Below, piece by piece: positions 1 to 6,323 of a stretch of 24,111 bases of DNA. Position 1 is the stretch's first letter. Every line of letters starts with the position of its first letter. The stretch comes from Bacillota bacterium (GTDB lineage: Bacteria > Bacillota > Clostridia > Lachnospirales > Lachnospiraceae): assembly GCA_023450835.1 (NCBI GenBank), contig JAEXGM010000197.1, positions 1 to 24,111 of the forward strand. The letters run 5' to 3'. The notes beneath the pieces are model-generated. The model ran no database searches and was not told the DNA's origin. It saw only the letters and a program-made list of their open reading frames with translations. The position numbers and the translations under genes are program-made.

Positions 1-851
1 CCTGTTAAGTATACCTGTTTTCCGAGATTTCCGGTTTTAAACCGATAAAATGCGCGTTCCGCTTTCTCTTTGCTGTCAAAGAGTCCAAAAACAGTTGGTC
101 CGCTTCCGCTCATTAGGGATGTAATGGCACCGGAGTCCATCAGCTGTTCCTTAATCTGGCCGATAATAGGATAATCCCTTACGGTAACTGTTTCAAGAAC
201 ATTGCCAAAATGACTCACAGCTTCTCTTAAGTCATTTGCCTTTATGGCAGCGAGAATAGCACTGATGTCCGGGTGCTTGACCTCTTCATTTAATTTAAGG
301 TTCTCGTAGACATATCTGGTGGAAACATTAATTCCTGGTTTGACAATCAGTACATGACAGAAGGGGAAAGGAGGAAGCGCCGTTAACTTTTCACCAATGC
401 CTTCCGACAGAGCAGTGCCCCGCATAAGGCAGTAAGGTACATCCGCACCAAGCTTAAGCCCCAGAGCCAGCAGCTCCTCTTTGGGAAGATTCAAATGAAA
501 GAGCCTGTTCAGGCCGTAAAGGACAGTAGCAGCATCACTGCTTCCGCCTGCAAGTCCTGCGGCAACGGGTATTTTTTTGTCCAATATGATATGGACACCC
601 TGGCTTATATGGTAGGTATTCTTAATCAAGGCTGCAGCTTTATATACCAGATTATTTTCGTCCACCGGAAGATAGGGGAGGTTTGTCTTCACTGTTATGG
701 CGGTGTTATTAGTCCGAAGAATGGATACTTTATCATACAGACCGATTGTCTGCATAATCATGCGGACTTCGTGGTAACCGTCTTCTCTCTTTCTTACTAC
801 ATCTAAGCCAAGATTAATTTTTGCATATGCTTTCAGCTTAATGGAATTCAT
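1..851 (-). CDS. ispE: 4-diphosphocytidyl-2-C-methyl-D-erythritol kinase, 3' end cut by window
   Basis: IspE phosphorylates CDP-methylerythritol with ATP in the cytoplasmic MEP pathway that makes IPP/DMAPP. I translated the minus strand from the ATG at 849-851: 283 codons stay open to the window edge. It begins MNSIKLKAYAKINLGLDVV, the usual GHMP-kinase start with the AKIN lysine at residue 11. The GHMP phosphate-binding loop GLAGGSSDAA lies at residues 99-108, GADVPYC at about 135-141, and a C-terminal SGSGPTVFGLF motif follows. The family is usually about 285-290 aa, so only the last few residues are missing. An AGAAGGAGT ribosome binding site lies just upstream of the ATG. spoIIR lies upstream on the same strand, 119 bp away, and ispE has its own promoter in that gap. 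Short plus-strand ORFs here are shadows. The identification is firm. Confidence 0.96.
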   Translation of the reverse strand, partial: MNSIKLKAYAKINLGLDVVRKREDGYHEVRMIMQTIGLYDKVSILRTNNTAITVKTNLPYLPVDENNLVYKAAALIKNTYHISQGVHIILDKKIPVAAGLAGGSSDAATVLYGLNRLFHLNLPKEELLALGLKLGADVPYCLMRGTALSEGIGEKLTALPPFPFCHVLIVKPGINVSTRYVYENLKLNEEVKHPDISAILAAIKANDLREAVSHFGNVLETVTVRDYPIIGQIKEQLMDSGAITSLMSGSGPTVFGLFDSKEKAERAFYRFKTGNLGKQVYLT

Positions 852-903
852 GGATACTCCTTCTGGTGTGAAAGTATTATAGATTCGAAAATCATGTTAT
901 TCT

Positions 904-932
904 ATTATAATATAAGCATAGAAAAAGCACAA
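904..932 (-). promoter_or_regulatory. Putative sigma-A promoter of ispE
   Basis: Read on the minus strand there is a TTGTGC -35 (927-932), a 17-nt spacer and a perfect TATAAT -10 (904-909), about 50 nt before the ispE start codon. The -35 matches only 3 of 6 consensus positions. A second TATAAT nearer the gene (874-880 region) lacks a -35. Confidence 0.5.
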
Positions 933-970
933 TGCAAGAAAGGTGTACAAAAATTATTGATATGGTTACA

Positions 971-1738
971 TCACTTGTCGTCCTCAGAAGCAGACTTCTT
1001 TGAAAAGTAATCTTTAATAGTATCAAGCAATTTAAACTTTATTTTAATCTCAGCCTTTTTATCTGAAAAGACAGAGTCATATTCCTCTTCCGTTAAGACT
1101 TGTTTTAACTGTGCTTTGGATTCTTTGGGTACAACGCTGTAGGTGGCATCTACAAAGCAAAGGGGAGGAAACATAATACACCACCAATTCTGGCCCGCAG
1201 CTTTTCCGATTTCAATTCTTAAGGCTTCATACTTTCCCGGGGGCAGGGTAAGGTCTCCGTAGACCTTTAAAGGAAAGTATCCCTCCTCCAGGGAAGCAGT
1301 TACGGTATAATGATATCCGTTGTCTTTGATTACTTTTTCCGCCAGTGTTTCAATGCTGTCTAATTTGGCATTCACAAGTTCCTTTGCGGTACTGATATCC
1401 GTAACGCCGGATAATACGGGATAGAGACTTGTAGTTACGGCAGATTTTACTTTTAGCTTCAAGGCCTGGTCTTCTGTTGAATCACTGTTGGCGATAACGT
1501 GAAAACGCAGAATTTCAGATGCAATATCCTTTTGCATGGCCTCGGCACTTTTGGTATAACTTTCATTTAGGGCTCTGACAGATAAAAGGATGCAGATTAG
1601 GCACAGACCTAAGGACGCCAGGATATTTCTGACGTTGCCCTTGTCTGACAGTATATTTTTCATATGTAGAAAAAATAAATTTATTCTGGTATTTTTCTTA
1701 ATGCTATATAATATGATATGAAAGTCTGGTTTCTTCAA
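971..1738 (-). CDS. spoIIR: Stage II sporulation protein R (SpoIIR)
   Basis: SpoIIR is made in the forespore under sigma-F and crosses to the intermembrane space, where it triggers SpoIIGA to process pro-sigma-E in the mother cell. The protein is 255 aa from a TTG start at 1736-1738, chosen because GGAGG sits 7 nt upstream; the internal ATG at 1661-1663 (230 aa) has no ribosome binding site. An N-terminal basic segment is followed by one membrane span (about residues 38-55, LASLGLCLICILLSV). The conserved family core then begins, ILRFHVIANSDSTEDQ, with an LPPGKYEALRIEIG segment and the NWWCIMFPPLCFVDA motif typical of SpoIIR. B. subtilis SpoIIR is about 224 aa, so this form carries a longer N-terminus. 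A sigma-F-like promoter lies 37 nt upstream. No clear terminator precedes ispE. Confidence 0.93.
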   Translation of the reverse strand: MKKPDFHIILYSIKKNTRINLFFLHMKNILSDKGNVRNILASLGLCLICILLSVRALNESYTKSAEAMQKDIASEILRFHVIANSDSTEDQALKLKVKSAVTTSLYPVLSGVTDISTAKELVNAKLDSIETLAEKVIKDNGYHYTVTASLEEGYFPLKVYGDLTLPPGKYEALRIEIGKAAGQNWWCIMFPPLCFVDATYSVVPKESKAQLKQVLTEEEYDSVFSDKKAEIKIKFKLLDTIKDYFSKKSASEDDK

Positions 1739-1774
1739 CGGTTGCCCTCCTCTATGTATAAATACTTTTAATTA

Positions 1775-1803
1775 AGTATAGGCGGGAAATGGAATATTTA
1801 AAC
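1775..1803 (-). promoter_or_regulatory. Candidate sigma-F promoter of spoIIR
   Basis: On the minus strand GTTTA (1799-1803) fits the sigma-F -35 GYWTA. After a 15-nt spacer, GCCTATACTT (-10 core 1775-1783) fits GGNRANANTW except at the second G and the purine. It lies 37 nt before the TTG start. The match was made by eye against the known B. subtilis consensus. Confidence 0.55.
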
Positions 1804-1828
1804 AAAAGGGGCGAAAAGAATAAAAACC

Positions 1829-1857
1829 TTGCGATTTATAAAAAGAAAGAGTAGAAT
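1829..1857 (+). promoter_or_regulatory. Weak candidate sigma-A promoter for ddl-murI
   Basis: TTGCGA (1829-1834), a 17-nt spacer and TAGAAT (1852-1857). A second weak candidate is TTGTGC (1932-1937), 17 nt, TAATAT (1955-1960). The divergent 324-nt spoIIR/ddl gap holds both, plus a small hairpin (ACCTTC/GAAGGT, 1999-2018) shortly before ddl. Nothing else recognisable is seen in the gap. Confidence 0.3.
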
Positions 1858-2062
1858 AAAAAAAGCTATAAGTATAAAATAGATATAACACTGCTTATTT
1901 TTTGCGCTGGCGCCGGAAAAGGTGTGGTGATTTGTGCTTATTATCTATAATTTGTAATATCAAAATGAATATAAAAGAATAAGAGATAGATTTGAAATAC
2001 CTTCTGTAATATGAAGGTTACGAATTTGCCCGCTGTCAAAAGCAGCAGGTATTGGAAAGGAT

Positions 2063-3160
2063 ATGGTTATTAATATGAATAAAAAAACAGTTGCAGTGCT
2101 GTTCGGAGGGCAATCATCCGAGCATGAGGTATCCTGCGTTTCCGCTACTACCGTTATAAGTAATATTAATGCAGATATTTACCAGATTCTCATTATAGGT
2201 ATCACAAAAGAAGGAAAGTGGCTGAAAGTTAACAATACAGAAGAGATAACTTCCGGCTCCTGGAGAAAGAATACAGAAACAGCAGTGATTTTGCCCGATG
2301 CTTCTATGAAGAGTGTTTTACTGTTAAATGGCAAAGAATCTGAAATTGTGAAAATAGATGTGGTTTTTCCGGTGCTCCATGGTCTTTACGGAGAAGACGG
2401 AACGGTGCAGGGACTTCTGGAACTGGCCAGGATACCCTATGTAGGATGTGGTGTACTGGCATCTGCCGTATCCATGGATAAATTATATACCAAAATTATT
2501 GTAGATAACCTTGGCATCAGACAGGCAAAATATGTAGCGGTTATGAAGAAAGACCTGACTGATATGGAAGAGGTCGTAAAAACTATTGAAAGCGCACTTT
2601 CCTATCCGGTATTTATCAAACCTTCCAATGCAGGCTCCTCCAGAGGTATCTCCAAGGCCGGAACAAAAGAAGCGTTGATAAGCGGTTTAAAACTTGCTTC
2701 AGAGCATGACCGCAAAATACTGGTAGAAGAGACGATTAACGGACGTGAAGTAGAATGTGCAGTACTTGGCGGCAATGAACCCAAGGCTTCCGGTGTAGGT
2801 GAAATTGTAGCTGCTGCAGATTTTTATGATTATGATGCCAAATATAACAATGCGGAATCCAAGACAATTCTCTCTCCTGACTTACCGGCAGGTGCTGCTG
2901 AGACAATCAGAGATTATGCCTTAAAGATATTTAAGGCAGTGGACGGACATGGTTTATCCAGAGTGGACTTTTTCGTGGACAGAAATACCGGAGAAGTCAT
3001 CTTTAATGAGATTAATACTATGCCTGGCTTCACCTCTATCAGCATGTATCCCATGCTTTGGGAAGGCAAAGGAATCGGAAAGCCTCAATTGGTTGAAAAA
3101 TTATTGCAGCTTGCCTTTGCCAGATCAGTAGAAGCAGGAGGAGAAAGAGATGCCTTGTAA
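2063..3160 (+). CDS. ddl: D-alanine--D-alanine ligase
   Basis: Ddl is an ATP-grasp enzyme that joins two D-alanines for the peptidoglycan stem peptide. All landmarks are present in order: N-terminal GGQSSEHEVS (residues 15-24), HGLYGEDG (106-113), the KPSNAGSSRG ATP-grasp loop (186-195), FYDYDAKY (254-261) and the metal-binding NEINTMPGFT (315-324). The tyrosine-containing FYDYDAKY loop is the form expected of D-Ala-D-Ala rather than VanA-type D-Ala-D-Lac ligases, so this is housekeeping and not a vancomycin resistance gene. The start is uncertain. The ATG at 2063 has GGAAAGG only 2 nt upstream, while the in-frame ATG at 2075 (MNKKTVAVLFGG) has it 14 nt upstream. The 3' end overlaps murI by 11 bp, which indicates translational coupling. 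Confidence 0.95.
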   Translation: MVINMNKKTVAVLFGGQSSEHEVSCVSATTVISNINADIYQILIIGITKEGKWLKVNNTEEITSGSWRKNTETAVILPDASMKSVLLLNGKESEIVKIDVVFPVLHGLYGEDGTVQGLLELARIPYVGCGVLASAVSMDKLYTKIIVDNLGIRQAKYVAVMKKDLTDMEEVVKTIESALSYPVFIKPSNAGSSRGISKAGTKEALISGLKLASEHDRKILVEETINGREVECAVLGGNEPKASGVGEIVAAADFYDYDAKYNNAESKTILSPDLPAGAAETIRDYALKIFKAVDGHGLSRVDFFVDRNTGEVIFNEINTMPGFTSISMYPMLWEGKGIGKPQLVEKLLQLAFARSVEAGGERDAL

Positions 3161-3980
3161 TGCACCTATCGGTGTTTTTGATTCCGGTATCGGAGGACTG
3201 ACGGTAGCCAGAGAAATCATGCGCCAGATTCCGGGAGAAACGATAATCTATTTCGGAGATACCGCCAGGGTTCCCTACGGAAGCAAATCACAAAAGACAA
3301 TTATAACCTATTCCAGGCAGATTATTAAATTTCTGCAGACCAAGGATGTAAAGGCTATTGTTATAGCTTGTAATACAGCAAGTGCCCTGGCTCTTGAGAC
3401 AGTGGCAAAGGAAGTGTCCATTCCGGTAATCGGAGTGGTGAAGCCGGGAGCTAAAGTAGCTTCTATGACGACCAAGAATGGCAATATCGGTATTATCGGT
3501 ACGGAAGGTACGATTAACAGCGGTATTTATAATACTTATATCAAAGAACTGAATCCGGAGGTCAGAGTTTACGGAAAAGCCTGTCCCTTATTTGTTCCCC
3601 TGGTGGAAGAGGGATGGCTGACGGACCCGGTCACGGTAGAGGTGGCAAAAAGATATATAAGCAGTCTGTTAGAGATAAATATTGATACATTGGTACTTGG
3701 CTGTACCCATTATCCTCTTATCAGAAATATTATCGGTTCCATTGTGGGAGAAGATGTAAGGTTAGTGAATCCGGCCTATGAGACAGCCATTGAACTGAAG
3801 CAGGTCCTTATGAAGGCAGGGCTTGAAAATGCCGGACCCCACAAGGAGCATAAGTTTTATGTAAGCGACGGAGCGGACAAATTCAAACGTTTTGCCAATA
3901 CGATACTTCCCTGTGATGTGGTTGAGACAGAAGATGTTAATATAGAGAGTTTTGCTGATTCATTGCTGGCTTCTTATTAA
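3150..3980 (+). CDS. murI: Glutamate racemase
   Basis: MurI interconverts L- and D-glutamate to supply D-Glu for MurD. The 276-aa protein has the family start GVFDSGIGGLTV (D11/S12), YFGDTARVPYG, the first catalytic cysteine in ACNTASA (C74) and the second in LGCTHYPL (C185), so both acid/base cysteines are intact. The length is typical. The start codon lies inside the ddl 3' end behind a GGAGGAGAAAGAG ribosome binding site, so ddl and murI are co-transcribed and both feed D-amino acids into the wall precursor. Confidence 0.96.
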   Translation: MPCNAPIGVFDSGIGGLTVAREIMRQIPGETIIYFGDTARVPYGSKSQKTIITYSRQIIKFLQTKDVKAIVIACNTASALALETVAKEVSIPVIGVVKPGAKVASMTTKNGNIGIIGTEGTINSGIYNTYIKELNPEVRVYGKACPLFVPLVEEGWLTDPVTVEVAKRYISSLLEINIDTLVLGCTHYPLIRNIIGSIVGEDVRLVNPAYETAIELKQVLMKAGLENAGPHKEHKFYVSDGADKFKRFANTILPCDVVETEDVNIESFADSLLASY

Positions 3981-4018
3981 GACCGCAGCATTTATAATTG
4001 GGACTTATGTTTGAATCC

Positions 4019-4030
4019 GCGCCAAGGCGC
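4019..4030 (+). repeat. Short GC hairpin before the DUF1934 gene
   Basis: GCGCC-AA-GGCGC, a perfect 5-bp stem (tighter as GCGC-CAAG-GCGC), lies 18 nt before the DUF1934 start and just upstream of its GGAGG. No T-run follows, so it is not a terminator. It could tune readthrough or translation; the function is unknown. Confidence 0.4.
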
Positions 4031-4047
4031 GCCACCTGGAGGTTTTC

Positions 4048-4473
4048 ATGAAAAAAGATGTATTGGTCTCCATATCCGGACTTCAGTATGAGATAGATAA
4101 GGACGAGCCTATCGAAGTAATATCCATAGGACAGTATTACAATAAGAACGGAAAGCATTATATCTGTTATGAAGAAATACTGGAGGATGTGGAGGGCATA
4201 ACCAGTTGTACTGTAAAAGCCGCAAAAGAGCAGATAGATATTATCAAAAGAGGCTCCAATAATGTCCATATGGTTTTTGAGACAGGAAAGAAAAATAATA
4301 CCTTTTACAATACTCCCTATGGAGATTTGCAGATAGGTATATATACTACCAAGATACAGGTGGAGGAAGAGGAAGACAAATTGAATCTTCTGATTCATTA
4401 CAGCCTTGATATCAATTATTCCTTTGTTGCAGACTGTCAGATACAGATGAAGATAACATCAAAGAAACAATAA
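4048..4473 (+). CDS. DUF1934 (YwiB-like) beta-barrel protein
   Basis: This is a 141-aa soluble protein with a TGGAGG ribosome binding site 6 nt before the ATG. The sequence MKKDVLVSISGLQYEIDKDE, the short beta-rich blocks, the central YYNKNGKHYICYEE and the closing LLIHYSLDIN are those of the DUF1934 / YwiB family, small predicted beta-barrels of unknown biochemical role. There is no signal peptide or membrane segment. It lies 67 bp after murI on the same strand and is probably the last gene of the ddl-murI transcript, which ends at the following terminator. The family assignment comes from sequence flavour and length. Confidence 0.8.
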   Translation: MKKDVLVSISGLQYEIDKDEPIEVISIGQYYNKNGKHYICYEEILEDVEGITSCTVKAAKEQIDIIKRGSNNVHMVFETGKKNNTFYNTPYGDLQIGIYTTKIQVEEEEDKLNLLIHYSLDINYSFVADCQIQMKITSKKQ

Positions 4474-4477
4474 AAAT

Positions 4478-4519
4478 AAGAACCGCCGTATTTGATTTAA
4501 ATACGCCGGTTCTTTTTTT
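4478..4519 (+). terminator. Rho-independent terminator, probably bidirectional
   Basis: A 16-bp stem with one mismatch (5' arm beginning AAGAACCG, 3' arm ending CGGTTCTT) and a 5-nt loop is followed by seven T residues. An A-rich stretch on the other side would give a U-tract on the minus strand. It separates the converging DUF1934 gene and the minus-strand membrane protein, whose stop codon overlaps the T-run. Confidence 0.9.
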
Positions 4520-4979
4520 AGAAATTTTGCTTTTTTACAAATTTGCTTGTAAGTCTTGCAAATAATTTTTTCTTTTCAGGTTTTACATCCAAATTGGTAC
4601 GTAATCCTTTTACATCCATGATATAGATACCGTTCATAACGGCTTTCACTTCCTTTTTTACAGGAATGAGATCAAAAATCTTATCATCGCACATCAAGTT
4701 CATAATCTTAGGTCCAATCTTTGCTTTTACAATAGGAACCTTTGAACGGCGCAGGTACTTGGGAGTCTGATCCACAACTATCTTTGGCAGATCGGCTTCC
4801 GTTAGTTTTATGCGCTTTTTATCTATTACTAAAATAGATACTGATTGTGCGCCTGCCTTCATCTGGGCCTGACCTTCTTCAGATCTTTTCTGGAGCTTTC
4901 TTCCGTAGATGGAAAGGAAGATAAGTGCCGCAAGAACTACAACCAGAACTACAATTAATATTATCCAACCAGGGTTCAC
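4518..4979 (-). CDS. Conserved one-pass membrane protein of unknown function
   Basis: A 153-aa protein that I do not recognise. It starts with GTG (4977-4979) behind AAGGAGG at 6-nt spacing, which makes the start convincing. Residues 5-24 (WIILIVVLVVVLAALIFLSI) form one membrane span, followed by a basic, coiled-looking linker (GRKLQKRSEEGQAQM). A beta-rich cytoplasmic domain follows, containing VSILVIDKKRIKLTEADLP, TPKYLRRSKVPIVKAKIGP and VKAVMNGIYIMDVKGLR, and ending in a strongly basic tail. N-out or N-in topology cannot be set with certainty; the basic segment after the span favours a cytoplasmic body. It is preceded by plsC on the same strand with a 68-bp gap, so it may share that transcript, and it ends on the bidirectional terminator. 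Confidence 0.75.
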   Translation of the reverse strand: MNPGWIILIVVLVVVLAALIFLSIYGRKLQKRSEEGQAQMKAGAQSVSILVIDKKRIKLTEADLPKIVVDQTPKYLRRSKVPIVKAKIGPKIMNLMCDDKIFDLIPVKKEVKAVMNGIYIMDVKGLRTNLDVKPEKKKLFARLTSKFVKKQNF

Positions 4980-5047
4980 ATTCTACCTCCTTCCCCGAAA
5001 TTTGCAATGGATTTATTGTATCATTATTTATGAAAAAGTTCAAGAGA

Positions 5048-5779
5048 TTAAACAATCCCTTCTTCATTTTTCTCAAGCATTGTACGGATGATATTCTGTA
5101 CATGGGAACCAAGGAATTTACGCTCTTCTTTGCTTAAAACATCAGGATAAACAGGCGCTCCGTATTCAATGGCTACATGGGCTTTTCTAATCCAGGGAAA
5201 ATGGTTTTCAAACAGGTTGTCTGTGTTAGTAATTGCTACCGGAATGATAGGACATGCAGCTTTTTCTGCTATCTTTAAACTGCCTTCCTTAAAGGGTAGC
5301 ATGTCTTTGCCATGGTTCCTGGTTCCTTCCGGTGAGATAAAGACAGAATAGCCCTGTTTTACCATGTCCACCCCGGTAAGTATCATCTTAAGACCTTCTC
5401 TGGGGTTGTCTCTGTCAAGGAACAGGCAGTTCAGGTATTTCATCCAGACTCTTAATATGGGAACCTTCTTAATCTCTTTCTTGGCCACAAAACCGGTCAA
5501 GGTGGGTACCGTGGAATAAGCAAGAACAATATCAAAATAACTGCGGTGATTGGAGACATATAATACAGCTGCATCCTTTGGAATATTTTCAAGGCCTTTT
5601 ACCTCATATTTAGCGCCGCTAAGAAAAAGGATTACACGAAAAGCCCATGAAACAATTCTCTGGGAAGATGCCGCTTTCTTTCTGGGATTGATTTTGCCAA
5701 GCAGCATTTCGTATAGGAACAAGGGAAGACTGACAATAAAAAATATTAATAAAAACAGCGTGATGATTAAGGTTTTCAT
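5048..5779 (-). CDS. plsC: 1-acyl-sn-glycerol-3-phosphate acyltransferase (PlsC family)
   Basis: PlsC acylates lysophosphatidic acid to phosphatidic acid at the inner leaflet. The 243-aa protein has an N-terminal membrane segment (about residues 3-25), the catalytic HX4D motif as NHRSYFD (H78, D83), the substrate motif in FLDRDNPREGL (120-130) and the EGTR motif in ISPEGTRNHGK (148-158), then a VPVAIT-like block PIIPVAITNT. The ATG is preceded by GGAGGGTTT. A well-formed sigma-A promoter lies about 31 nt upstream. Family members differ in acyl acceptor, so the exact substrate is inferred; the acyltransferase call is firm. Confidence 0.9.
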   Translation of the reverse strand: MKTLIITLFLLIFFIVSLPLFLYEMLLGKINPRKKAASSQRIVSWAFRVILFLSGAKYEVKGLENIPKDAAVLYVSNHRSYFDIVLAYSTVPTLTGFVAKKEIKKVPILRVWMKYLNCLFLDRDNPREGLKMILTGVDMVKQGYSVFISPEGTRNHGKDMLPFKEGSLKIAEKAACPIIPVAITNTDNLFENHFPWIRKAHVAIEYGAPVYPDVLSKEERKFLGSHVQNIIRTMLEKNEEGIV

Positions 5780-5809
5780 AAACCCTCCTGTGATGGTTTC
5801 GTTAGAATC

Positions 5810-5838
5810 ATTATACCATATGAAGGTAGTTTGCTCAA
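5810..5838 (-). promoter_or_regulatory. Sigma-A promoter of plsC
   Basis: On the minus strand: TTGAGC (5833-5838), a spacer of exactly 17 nt and TATAAT (5810-5815). The predicted start near 5803 gives a leader of about 24 nt ahead of the GGAGG and ATG. Confidence 0.75.
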
Positions 5839-5904
5839 TTAAATTAGATGTATGTTAAATATTTTAGGCCAGTACTGCCTTGCATGAACAGAGGGTGTTG
5901 AAAT

Positions 5905-5985
5905 ATGTGCAAATTCATAAGCAAAGGAGCCTTTGGAGCAGATGATGACTTGAAGACCTGCACCTGTATGGTTGTTATTAGTTGA
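5905..5985 (+). CDS. Candidate 26-aa cysteine-containing peptide
   Basis: This is a small ORF in the 487-nt gap between plsC and pncB. ATG at 5905-5907 is preceded by GAGGG at 9-nt spacing, and an in-frame TGA at 5899-5901 fixes the start. The product opens MCKFISKGAF, has an acidic ADDDLK middle and ends KTCTCMVVIS, with three cysteines in all, two of them as a C-T-C pair near the hydrophobic C-terminus. A basic N-terminus plus a Cys/Thr-rich hydrophobic tail would suit a signalling or modified peptide, but I recognise no family, and no maturation enzyme, transporter or receptor lies beside it. It may be chance. The remainder of the gap (5986-6189) shows only A/T-rich sequence. Confidence 0.3.
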   Translation: MCKFISKGAFGADDDLKTCTCMVVIS

Positions 5986-6189
5986 TGGACAAGAACTGTT
6001 TCTTTCTTAATTTACCCCTATACGGTGAAACTTGAAAGTACCTCAAATAACCTGCGGTACAACATTATGAAAAGAAAACATAAAACAAGTCCATTATATA
6101 ATATTTCCTATTTTTTGAAAAGATGCCAAAAAACGACTTTAAATATAATTTACAATTTCCTTAAAGTTAATTAAAAATGCTTCAATTTC

Positions 6190-6217
6190 TTGTACTCTGA
6201 AAATATTGTGTTATAAT
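6190..6217 (+). promoter_or_regulatory. Promoter of pncB with extended -10
   Basis: TTGTAC (6190-6195), a 16-nt spacer and a perfect TATAAT (6212-6217) with TG one base upstream (TGTTATAAT), an extended -10. The predicted start near 6224 makes the leader about 100 nt long if translation begins at 6324. Confidence 0.65.
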
Positions 6218-6227
6218 AACTAGGAAG

Positions 6228-6260
6228 GACCGTTACCTGTTTAAGAAGGGGTATACGGTC
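6228..6260 (+). promoter_or_regulatory. Inverted repeat in the pncB leader (operator or RNA hairpin)
   Basis: GACCGTTACC (6228-6237) pairs with GGTA-T-ACGGTC (6250-6260), ten base pairs with one bulged T and a 12-nt loop. It begins about 4 nt after the predicted transcription start. Its position fits either a repressor site or a 5' RNA hairpin. NAD salvage genes of Firmicutes are often controlled by niacin-responsive NiaR, but I cannot match this to a NiaR motif from memory. Confidence 0.5.
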
Positions 6261-6323
6261 TATACTATGGATAAAACAAGGGAATATAGGATAAGAATAC
6301 GAAATTTCCGGAAAGAAGGAATA

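Noticed and set aside
4020..4047. A terminator between murI and the DUF1934 gene.
   Set aside because: The hairpin is only 5 bp and is followed by CACCTGGAGG rather than a T-run.
5881..5990. A riboswitch (c-di-GMP type) suggested by GCAAAGGAGCCTTTGG.
   Set aside because: Only a 6-bp CAAAGG/CCTTTG hairpin is present; the conserved riboswitch core is missing.
6067..6174. A 35-codon ORF (MKRKHKTSPLYN...) before pncB.
   Set aside because: No ribosome binding site, A/T-rich chance composition, no recognisable pattern.
6267..6323. A 19-residue basic N-terminal extension of pncB.
   Set aside because: No ribosome binding site before 6267; AGAAGG precedes 6324, and the family length fits the shorter start.
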